Below are positions 6,946-11,829 of a stretch of DNA of 11,829 nucleotides, piece by piece (position 1 is the first letter of the stretch; each line of letters begins with the position of its first letter). The position numbers and the translations under genes were made by a program. The notes beneath the pieces were generated by a model. That model was not told the DNA's origin. It saw only the letters and a list, made by a program, of their open reading frames with translations, and ran no database searches. This DNA comes from Elusimicrobiota bacterium (GTDB lineage Bacteria > Ratteibacteria > UBA8468 > B48-G9 > JAFGKM01): positions 1 through 11,829 of the forward strand of contig JAAYXZ010000025.1 in the NCBI GenBank assembly GCA_012515635.1, in the 5' to 3' direction.

Positions 6946-6950
6946 TTATA

Positions 6951-7337
6951 ATGCAGATTACTGAGACAAGAATATCACTTGTAAGTAGATCTAACAGCAG
7001 ATTAAGGGCTTATGCTTCTGTGACATTTGATGATGTGTTTGTTGTGAGGGATATCAGGATTATAGAAGGGAAGAGGGGGCTTTTTGTTGCTATGCCCAGT
7101 AAAAAAATGCAGCGAAATTGCCTTCAATGCGGATTTAAAAATGCTGTTACGAATAAATTCTGCGGTTCCTGCGGCACTAAATTAGACCCGTTGGAAAAAC
7201 CAGAGGAGATGCAGGATGCTCCTTCTCAGCAACATAGAGATCTTGCCCATCCAATAAAAACAGAGTTTCGGGATTATATTCAAGAGAAGGTTATAGAAGA
7301 ATATAAGAATAAAGAGGCATCTGAGAGTAAGCAGTAA
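6951..7337 (+). CDS. spoVG: SpoVG-family nucleic-acid-binding regulator with inserted zinc-ribbon-like segment
   Basis: A 128-residue SpoVG homologue. The conserved core is all there: ITETRISLV at the start, LRAYASVTFDDVFVVRDIRI (residues 18-37), GLFVAMPSK (43-51), RDLAHPI (96-102) and the C-terminal helix RDYIQEKVIEEY (107-118). Ordinary SpoVG proteins are 80-100 residues, with about seven residues between MPSK and RD(I/L)AHP. Here about 44 residues sit in that loop (bases 7104-7235), including C57-x2-C60-x10-C71-x2-C74, a short zinc-ribbon pattern, then a flexible acidic linker. Known SpoVG proteins bind RNA or DNA in Bacillus, Staphylococcus, Listeria and Borrelia. The gene follows ispE directly; in B. 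subtilis ispE and spoVG are also close (ispE-purR-yabJ-spoVG). Family membership is clear; metal binding and the cellular role here are inference. Confidence 0.9.
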   Translation: MQITETRISLVSRSNSRLRAYASVTFDDVFVVRDIRIIEGKRGLFVAMPSKKMQRNCLQCGFKNAVTNKFCGSCGTKLDPLEKPEEMQDAPSQQHRDLAHPIKTEFRDYIQEKVIEEYKNKEASESKQ

Positions 7338-7375
7338 AGAGTTAGAAATATAAAAAATTTGCAGAGTCCGAAGGT

Positions 7376-7392
7376 GGGTGTTTAAAACAACC
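7376..7392 (+). promoter_or_regulatory. imperfect palindrome upstream of gspF (operator-like)
   Basis: GGGTGTTTAAAACAACC is an inverted repeat centred on base 7384: seven of eight arm positions pair (GG-TGTTT against AAACA-CC, with one G/A mismatch). It lies 15 bases before a perfect TATAAT, where a -35 region or operator would be. No U-tract follows, so it does not look like a terminator. The bound protein, if any, is unknown. Confidence 0.3.
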
Positions 7393-7407
7393 GGAAGGAT
7401 TTTCAAA

Positions 7408-7413
7408 TATAAT
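7408..7413 (+). promoter_or_regulatory. candidate -10 box for the T2SS operon
   Basis: A perfect TATAAT in the 103-base gap between spoVG and gspF, the longest non-coding stretch in the window. No good -35 hexamer is found 16-18 bases upstream; the palindrome at 7376-7392 occupies that region, which could mean an activator-dependent promoter. A start near 7420 would leave a leader of about 20 bases without a Shine-Dalgarno sequence before the gspF ATG. Confidence 0.3.
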
Positions 7414-7440
7414 ATGTATCTTAGTTTTAACTTATAATTG

Positions 7441-8637
7441 ATGAATACCTATATCTATACTGTCCTTGATAAAAACGGAAAGAAAATCTCAGGAACAATT
7501 GCTGGAGATGATATAAAGAAGGTCAAAAAAACCTTAAAAGAAAACAATCTGTATGTCATAGAAATAAAAGAAGATGTCCCGCCCCCGTCACACTTCCAAA
7601 CAGGCGTCAGAGAAGAAGATATTATTGTGGCTATCCGTGAACTCGCAACTTTTGTTAGTTCAAAACTCCCGCTGGATGAATGCCTTACAGGTGTAATCTC
7701 ACAGATAAGGCAGGCAAGATTGAAAAAGGTGTTTCAGGATATACAGAGAGAGATAAGGGAAGGCAAGAATTTTTCGGATGCGTTGAGGGAGTTTCCATCC
7801 ATTTTCTCTGAGATGATTATTTCTATGGTGCGGGCAGGGGAAGAGACAGGGACTCTTGATGAGATTCTTGTTAAGATTGCGGATTTCCTTGAAAAGAAGT
7901 ATCGGTTCAAAAACCGTATCAAAGGCATAATGAGTTATCCTCTGTTTATGCTTGTTGTATCTGTTGCGGTAGTCATTTTTATGCTCTCTTTCGTAGCGCC
8001 GACAATAACGAAGATGTTTGCCCAGATAAATATACCGTTACCTTTACCGACGCTTATCCTTATAAAAACCAGTCATCTCTTCAAGATAGGATGGCTCTAT
8101 ATTATTGCAGGTCTGTCTTTGATATATGCGGGAAGAAAAAAATTGCTTGCATCTAAAATGGGGGAAGAGATAAAGGATTTTATAAGATTTCGTGTGCCTT
8201 TTGTGAGTAATATACTTCTTAAGAGAGAACTTGCTATGTTTTCCACTACTACCGCTACGCTTATAAATGGCGGGGTAGATATAATAGAGTCGTTGCAGAT
8301 AGCGAAACAGGTGTTGTCCAGCCGCCTGTTAAAACAGGATGTGGAGGATATAATTGAATCTCTGTCAAAGGGAGGGTCTCTTGCGGCATCTTTCAGGAAT
8401 AGCAGGTATTTTCCTGCGTTGGTTGCGCAACTTGTAAGCGCAGGAGAGAGAAGCGGCTCTCTTGTGGAGATGTTAAATAAAATAGGGGAGATTTATGAAG
8501 AGGATGTCTCCCAGAGTTCTGTGCGTCTGGCTAATTTTATTGAGCCGATAATGATACTGTTTATGGGCGTGATTGTCGGAATTATAGTTCTTGCAATACT
8601 TCTTCCGATATTCCAGATAAGCCAGTCCATAAGGTAA
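7441..8637 (+). CDS. gspF: Type II secretion system inner-membrane platform protein GspF
   Basis: A 398-residue GspF/PilC-family polytopic protein, the inner-membrane platform on which the T2SS pseudopilus is assembled. It starts with the typical YTVLDKNGKKISGTI segment and then has two T2SSF repeats, about residues 60-185 and 260-390, each with the diagnostic helix-turn AGEETGTLDEIL (132-143) and AGERSGSLVEML (334-345). Three hydrophobic segments are seen at about 166-190, 216-230 and 366-391, the last beginning FIEPIMILFMG. Length matches the family. I chose the ATG at 7441; a TTG directly before it (7438) is possible, and an in-frame TAA at 7435 rules out anything earlier. No ribosome binding site is visible, which is unusual for the window. 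gspE and gspD, normally upstream, are absent. PilC of type IV pili is related, but the following genes point to T2SS. Confidence 0.93.
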   Translation: MNTYIYTVLDKNGKKISGTIAGDDIKKVKKTLKENNLYVIEIKEDVPPPSHFQTGVREEDIIVAIRELATFVSSKLPLDECLTGVISQIRQARLKKVFQDIQREIREGKNFSDALREFPSIFSEMIISMVRAGEETGTLDEILVKIADFLEKKYRFKNRIKGIMSYPLFMLVVSVAVVIFMLSFVAPTITKMFAQINIPLPLPTLILIKTSHLFKIGWLYIIAGLSLIYAGRKKLLASKMGEEIKDFIRFRVPFVSNILLKRELAMFSTTTATLINGGVDIIESLQIAKQVLSSRLLKQDVEDIIESLSKGGSLAASFRNSRYFPALVAQLVSAGERSGSLVEMLNKIGEIYEEDVSQSSVRLANFIEPIMILFMGVIVGIIVLAILLPIFQISQSIR

Positions 8638-8715
8638 TGGTAAAGCAGAGAGAAAAATAACAGGAAGAGAACAACTGAATTTTACGGAAAGACAAGGAAT
8701 CAACAGGAGATAGGA

Positions 8716-9162
8716 ATGAGAAAAAACAGAAAGGTTTTAAGAAACGGGTTTACGTTTATAGAGTTGATGGCGGTTATTGTGATTCTTGGTATTCTTGCGA
8801 TGACGGTAATGCCAAGATTTTTCGGGCGGATAGATGAGGCGCGTATAACAGCAACCCAGATACAGATAAAGAACTTAGAGCAAGCATTACGGCTATTCTA
8901 CCTTGATAACGGGTTTTATCCGGAGACAGAGCAGGGCTTGCAGGCGCTTGTTGAGCAGCCGATGGTTGGAAGGATTCCGTCTAAATGGAAAGAGGGCGGT
9001 TATCTTGAAAAAAACATACTTCCGCAAGACGCATGGGGAAATGCCTTTATTTATCTGTCGCCGGGGAGTCAGAGCGAGGACTTTGAAATAATCTCTTTTG
9101 GGAGAGACGGAAGGGAAGGTGGCGAAGGACCTGATGCAGACATATCAAGTTCCAAAATATAA
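8716..9162 (+). CDS. gspG: Type II secretion system major pseudopilin GspG
   Basis: A 148-residue class III signal-peptide protein, the main subunit of the T2SS pseudopilus. Prepilin peptidase (GspO/PilD) would cut after Gly11 in RNG-FTFIELM; Glu16 is the conserved +5 glutamate needed for assembly, within a hydrophobic helix of about 22 residues. The globular part has the GspG hallmarks YPETEQGLQALVEQP, LPQDAWGNAFIY and the calcium-binding tail FGRDGREGGEGPDADIS. This C-terminal signature separates GspG from type IV pilins. An AGGAG ribosome binding site (8705-8709) six bases before the ATG supports the start. The gene follows gspF after 78 bases containing nothing else recognisable, and overlaps gspH by 29 bases. 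No prepilin peptidase gene is in the window. Confidence 0.96.
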   Translation: MRKNRKVLRNGFTFIELMAVIVILGILAMTVMPRFFGRIDEARITATQIQIKNLEQALRLFYLDNGFYPETEQGLQALVEQPMVGRIPSKWKEGGYLEKNILPQDAWGNAFIYLSPGSQSEDFEIISFGRDGREGGEGPDADISSSKI

Positions 9163-9664
9163 GCATGGATATACGTTTATTGAACTGCTCTCTGTAATTC
9201 TTATCATAGGTCTTTTTTTATATCTCGTGTTTCCTGTGATTAAAAACATCATTCCTAAAGAAGAAAGCGGGGATGCGTTTGTATTTGCGGGCATAATAGA
9301 AGAGATATCAAGATATGCGATAGAGCAGAGAGAGAAGATGTTGTTAGTGCTGGATATTGATACCAATTCTTATGCGGTTATAGCGGAACAGAAGATAGAA
9401 AAAGATGCCGACGGGGAATGGATGGGGGAAATCGCTTTTACTCAGATACCGTTGATGTTTATCAATGCGCAAAACTCTGAAGGGGAGGTGTCTTCAGGGC
9501 TGATAATATTTCTTTTTTATCCTGACGGTTCTAAAGAATACGGGAAGATTTTACTGGAAGAGATAGAGAGCGGGGATATATTTACAATTTTTCTTAATCC
9601 GTACACGATATCCCCCGAAGTAATTAAAGGAGAGGCAAACTTTGAGCAAAACTATATTTTCTAA
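9134..9664 (+). CDS. gspH: T2SS minor pseudopilin, GspH-like
   Basis: A 176-residue pseudopilin. The class III signal ends KHG-YTFIELLSVI: cleavage after Gly12, Glu17 at +5, then a hydrophobic helix to about residue 35. The mature domain has alternating beta-rich segments but weak family resemblance, so the GspH name relies mainly on its place between gspG and gspI. In T2SS, GspH is a minor pseudopilin near the tip complex. The ATG at 9134 is preferred because GAAGGA lies four bases upstream; the earlier TTG at 9098 has no ribosome binding site and would give an over-long leader peptide. With this start, the first 29 bases lie inside the calcium-site coding part of gspG. Its last 23 bases overlap gspI. 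Confidence 0.82.
   Translation: MQTYQVPKYKHGYTFIELLSVILIIGLFLYLVFPVIKNIIPKEESGDAFVFAGIIEEISRYAIEQREKMLLVLDIDTNSYAVIAEQKIEKDADGEWMGEIAFTQIPLMFINAQNSEGEVSSGLIIFLFYPDGSKEYGKILLEEIESGDIFTIFLNPYTISPEVIKGEANFEQNYIF
9627..9632 (+). promoter_or_regulatory. ribosome binding site selecting the TTG start of gspI
   Basis: AAGGAG, within an AAAGGAGAGG run, lies nine bases before the TTG at 9642, all inside gspH. There is no in-frame ATG between this TTG and the pseudopilin cleavage site, so the site decides in favour of a TTG start for gspI. Confidence 0.65.
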
Positions 9665-10040
9665 AAGAGGGCTAACTCTTTTAGAGGTTATGATAGCCCT
9701 GTCTATCTTTGCCATAGCGGGGACAGTTGCATTAAATACCTGTTTTATTGCTTCAAGACATATGCAGATAATCAATGATGAAAAAAACCTGATTCTGCTG
9801 GCAAAGGTTAAGACAGAAGAGTGCGAATTGGGTATTACGGATATAGAAAGAGAGAGAAACGGTTCCTTCCCTGAGCCATATCAAGAGTATCTGTGGGAGA
9901 TTGCGCTGACGGATATTGCCATTACGGATACAGAATACAATATTACATTTTCCCCGTATAAACTTACGGTTAAATCCCCGCATGGAGAGTATTCTGTTCT
10001 CAGCGGGTTTGTGCAATCAAAAGAAGGCGGAAAAGAATGA
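9642..10040 (+). CDS. gspI: T2SS minor pseudopilin GspI
   Basis: A 132-residue minor pseudopilin. The signal is KRG-LTLLEVMIALSIFAIAG: cleavage after Gly10, Glu15 at +5. LTLLEVM(I/V)ALxIFAIAG is characteristic of GspI, which with GspJ and GspK forms the tip complex that starts pseudopilus assembly. The remainder (TDIAITDTEYNITF and YKLTV) fits the small beta domain of the family, and the length is typical. Translation probably begins at TTG (9642), directed by an AAAGGAG sequence nine bases upstream; the first 23 bases overlap gspH. The stop overlaps the start of gspJ as ATGA. Confidence 0.9.
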   Translation: MSKTIFSKRGLTLLEVMIALSIFAIAGTVALNTCFIASRHMQIINDEKNLILLAKVKTEECELGITDIERERNGSFPEPYQEYLWEIALTDIAITDTEYNITFSPYKLTVKSPHGEYSVLSGFVQSKEGGKE

Positions 10041-10591
10041 TTTATAAGAGAAGGCAAGGGTTTACGCTTGTTGAGATGTTGATTACCGTAGTTTTAGTGT
10101 TTTTGTTGTTTGCTGTGATGTATGCTACGTTTTTTTCTGTGAGCAATACCACCCAAAAGATTCAGCAGAGGATGAAATCTTCCGAGATAATGTTCAGGTT
10201 CGTCAATAAATTCAGCGGAGAAGTTAAAAGTATGATACGGGAAAAAAACGATGAGACATCTTTTGATTTAAAAGAGATATCATTCATTACAACAACAGGA
10301 GAAACGGCATATCCAGTGAAGATAACATATACCGTAAATAAGACAACTGAAAATGCAGAAAAACTTTTAAGGAAACAGGAAAACCTGATTAGCGATTATT
10401 CTTTCACTTTTCCGGTTATGGATGAATACGACAGTATAAGTTTTCTCTTCTTTTCGGATGGGGTATGGCAGGAGTATGCAGATAGCCCAGAGAGTATAAA
10501 AGCGGTCGGAATAGAGATAATACGCGGGACAGAGAAGTATTTTTTTCCTGCGGTGATATATGGGGCAGTGATAGATGAAAAAGGGAAATAA
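10037..10591 (+). CDS. gspJ: T2SS minor pseudopilin GspJ
   Basis: A 184-residue minor pseudopilin. The leader is very short (MIYKRRQG), with cleavage after Gly8 and Glu13 at +5 in FTLVEMLITVVLVFLLFAVMY; the hydrophobic helix extends to about residue 30. The mature domain has the GspJ-like helix NTTQKIQQRMKSSEIMFRFV, then a beta-rich part. GspJ binds GspI and GspK at the tip of the pseudopilus. AAGGCGG about nine bases upstream of the ATG acts as ribosome binding site inside gspI; start and previous stop overlap as ATGA. The final 17 bases overlap gspK. Identity rests on the pseudopilin signal plus position between gspI and gspK; sequence outside the helix is diverged. Confidence 0.87.
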   Translation: MIYKRRQGFTLVEMLITVVLVFLLFAVMYATFFSVSNTTQKIQQRMKSSEIMFRFVNKFSGEVKSMIREKNDETSFDLKEISFITTTGETAYPVKITYTVNKTTENAEKLLRKQENLISDYSFTFPVMDEYDSISFLFFSDGVWQEYADSPESIKAVGIEIIRGTEKYFFPAVIYGAVIDEKGK

Positions 10592-11489
10592 AGGGGTTGT
10601 TATAGTGATTGTTTTGGCATTTACAGCGGCGATTTCTGTAATGGCTATGTTTTTGAGTGTCCGCGCAAAAGAGTATATATCTGTATTTTCGGGGGCGCAG
10701 AGAAACAATGAGATGGAAAACCTTGCGGAGATGGGTATAAGGATGGGAAAGGTTCTGCTTGATACAACGCAAACACGGCATATTATTACGGAGGTTCCCG
10801 GCTATATACAAAAGCAGTATGAGATAGATGGCAGAGAGATAGAGATAACCATAGAGGATGAGAGCGGGAAGATAAATCCGAACATAATTTTTGGTCCCGG
10901 GAGAGGTGAGGTTAATACGCGTCTGTTAGAGGTGTATAAAAGGTTTTTTTCTGTGATGGGTTATCCTACGCGTTTGTCCGATGCGCTGCTTGATTGGATA
11001 GACGAAGACGATATACCGAGGGTTGAGGGTGCGGAATCCATCTTTTACAGGACAGCGGGATTTGCTTATACCGTGCCTAATCGGGCGCTTTATACCCCTG
11101 CGGAGATTATCCTTGTGAGCGGTTTTACAGAGGAGATAGTTTTCGGGGATGATGAGACAAAAGGGCTTATAAACTTTATTACTTCCTTCTCCAATGGTAA
11201 AATTAATGTGAATACCTGTCAGTTGGAGGTATTAAATGCTTTGGGGTTTTCAGGGGAAAATATTGACAAGATAATAGCAGAGAGAGAAAGAAGACCTGTA
11301 GAAGAGAAGTTTATGCTTGAGGTTAATAAGGAAGCATATTTGAAATATCGCGCTATTATTGTATTCAAAAGCAACTATTTTGCGATAACATCCCGTGTTA
11401 TAGATGCAGAAGGGTATAAAAAAGAAGCAAGGGCGTATGTGCTAAGGACAGATAAATCAATGGACACTGTAAAGATGGAGATGAAATGA
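10575..11489 (+). CDS. gspK: T2SS minor pseudopilin GspK
   Basis: A 304-residue protein, the largest pseudopilin and probable cap of the T2SS tip complex. The signal is NKG-VVIVIVLAFTAAISVMAMFL: cleavage after Gly7. The +5 residue is Ile12 rather than Glu, which is normal for GspK and fits a subunit that has no partner above it. Residues around 30-60 (RNNEMENLAEMGIRMGKVLL) continue the helix, EIEITIEDESGKINPN is the typical GspK segment after it, and a helix-hairpin-helix-like part, INVNTCQLEVLNALGFSGENIDKII, lies near residues 213-240, as in the alpha domain of known GspK. A GGGG sequence about nine bases upstream may serve as ribosome binding site. It overlaps gspJ by 17 bases and gspL by 4 (ATGA). 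Confidence 0.93.
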   Translation: MKKGNKGVVIVIVLAFTAAISVMAMFLSVRAKEYISVFSGAQRNNEMENLAEMGIRMGKVLLDTTQTRHIITEVPGYIQKQYEIDGREIEITIEDESGKINPNIIFGPGRGEVNTRLLEVYKRFFSVMGYPTRLSDALLDWIDEDDIPRVEGAESIFYRTAGFAYTVPNRALYTPAEIILVSGFTEEIVFGDDETKGLINFITSFSNGKINVNTCQLEVLNALGFSGENIDKIIAERERRPVEEKFMLEVNKEAYLKYRAIIVFKSNYFAITSRVIDAEGYKKEARAYVLRTDKSMDTVKMEMK

Positions 11490-11829
11490 GTGTAGGGATT
11501 TTCTACTGGCTGGGTGAGAAGATTGTATATAGAATCACAGGGGTTGATACAGAGGCAGGGGAGTTTAATGTTGATGAGATTGAGGCATTTTTGGAAAAAA
11601 AACGCCTTGATGTCCTGAATGTTATTATATCAAAGCCGCAACTTGTCTTTAGAAGGATGGAGTTTCCTTTCAGAAGCAGAAGAAAGATAAATATGGTAAT
11701 GCCGTCCGAGATGGAAGATACATTCCCTGAAAGTATTGATAGATTCTTCTTTTCTTTTGATTTTGCTCAACCTGAAAAAAATAGAACCATTGTCAATGTA
11801 TATGCAATACCTTTTACTTTGTTAGATAT
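11486..11829 (+). CDS. gspL: T2SS cytoplasmic-membrane linker protein GspL, N-terminal part (partial)
   Basis: About 114 residues are visible before the window ends. The frame opens MSVGIFYWLGEKIVYRITGV and has RRMEFPFRSRRKINMVMPSE followed by MEDTFPESIDRFFFSFDF. This matches the actin-like (ASKHA) cytoplasmic domain of GspL, in which an R-x-x-x-(F/L)PF-x(5-7)-I-x(3)-(L/M)xxE(M/L)Ex-x-(F/L)P pattern is typical; PilM of type IV pili has the same fold. GspL recruits the ATPase GspE to the inner membrane and links it to GspM and GspC. A GGAG sequence five bases before the ATG and the ATGA overlap with gspK support the start. The transmembrane segment and periplasmic ferredoxin-like domain would lie beyond the window. 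Confidence 0.82.
   Translation, partial: MSVGIFYWLGEKIVYRITGVDTEAGEFNVDEIEAFLEKKRLDVLNVIISKPQLVFRRMEFPFRSRRKINMVMPSEMEDTFPESIDRFFFSFDFAQPEKNRTIVNVYAIPFTLLD

Noticed and set aside
7119..7172. The cysteine pairs in the SpoVG-family gene as a separate small zinc-ribbon gene fused by a frameshift
   Set aside because: SpoVG motifs before and after the cysteines are in the same uninterrupted frame, so it is an internal insertion and not two joined genes.
7376..7400. Palindrome after spoVG considered as an intrinsic terminator
   Set aside because: The stem is weak and AT-rich and is followed by CGGAAGGATTTTC rather than a run of T, so it does not fit a Rho-independent terminator; an operator-like role is a better guess.
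7438..7440. TTG directly before the gspF ATG as the true start
   Set aside because: Both are possible, but the adjacent ATG is the stronger initiator and neither has a ribosome binding site; the difference is one residue.
10367..10811. Two overlapping minus-strand frames of 113 and 131 residues opposite gspJ and gspK
   Set aside because: Both mirror well-supported pseudopilin genes, overlap each other in different frames and have the same odd composition as other antisense frames here.

Overview
The window is a dense, single-strand (+) stretch of about 40% GC bacterial chromosome. It holds 17 genes, of which the first and last are cut by the window edges. The longest gene-free gap is about 103 bases and most neighbours touch or overlap. 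I saw no tRNA, rRNA, CRISPR array, transposon, phage gene or convincing intrinsic terminator. The ADP-heptose (LPS core) genes, an outer-membrane-type lipoprotein and a type II secretion system (T2SS) indicate a two-membraned (diderm) bacterium. A SpoVG-family protein directly after ispE, split heptose kinase/nucleotidyltransferase genes, strong use of ATA (Ile) and AGA/AGG (Arg) codons and a purine-rich coding strand would fit an uncultivated diderm phylum such as Omnitrophota or a relative. That placement is an inference with low confidence.

Layout. (1) 1-1883: hldE1 (3' part), hldE2 and hldD, three consecutive enzymes of ADP-L-glycero-D-manno-heptose synthesis, joined by TAATG and ATGA overlaps. 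(2) 1940-4873: a DUF3108 lipoprotein, tsaB (tRNA t6A synthesis) and a GT4 glycosyltransferase, probably headed by a promoter in the 56-base gap before the lipoprotein. (3) 4909-7337: lepB (signal peptidase I), grpE, ispE (isoprenoid MEP pathway) and a SpoVG-family gene whose product carries an inserted CxxC-CxxC zinc-ribbon-like segment. (4) 7441-11829: T2SS genes in the classical order gspF-G-H-I-J-K-L, almost all overlapping, with gspL running off the end.

The genes mix growth housekeeping (TsaB, GrpE, IspE, LepB) with envelope building (heptose, glycosyltransferase, lipoprotein) and protein export (LepB, T2SS). LepB would release Sec-exported proteins, some of which the T2SS could then move across the outer membrane. 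The T2SS block has the pseudopilins and inner-membrane platform, but gspC, gspD and gspE are not upstream, so they must lie downstream or elsewhere.

I do not see an obviously new multi-gene system. The most unusual item is the SpoVG protein with a metal-ribbon insertion in its otherwise conserved core. Secondary points are the DUF3108 lipoprotein with a long acidic linker beside the heptose genes, a leucine in place of the cytosine-stacking tyrosine of IspE, a 13-codon ORF coupled to grpE, and a palindrome plus TATAAT box ahead of gspF.
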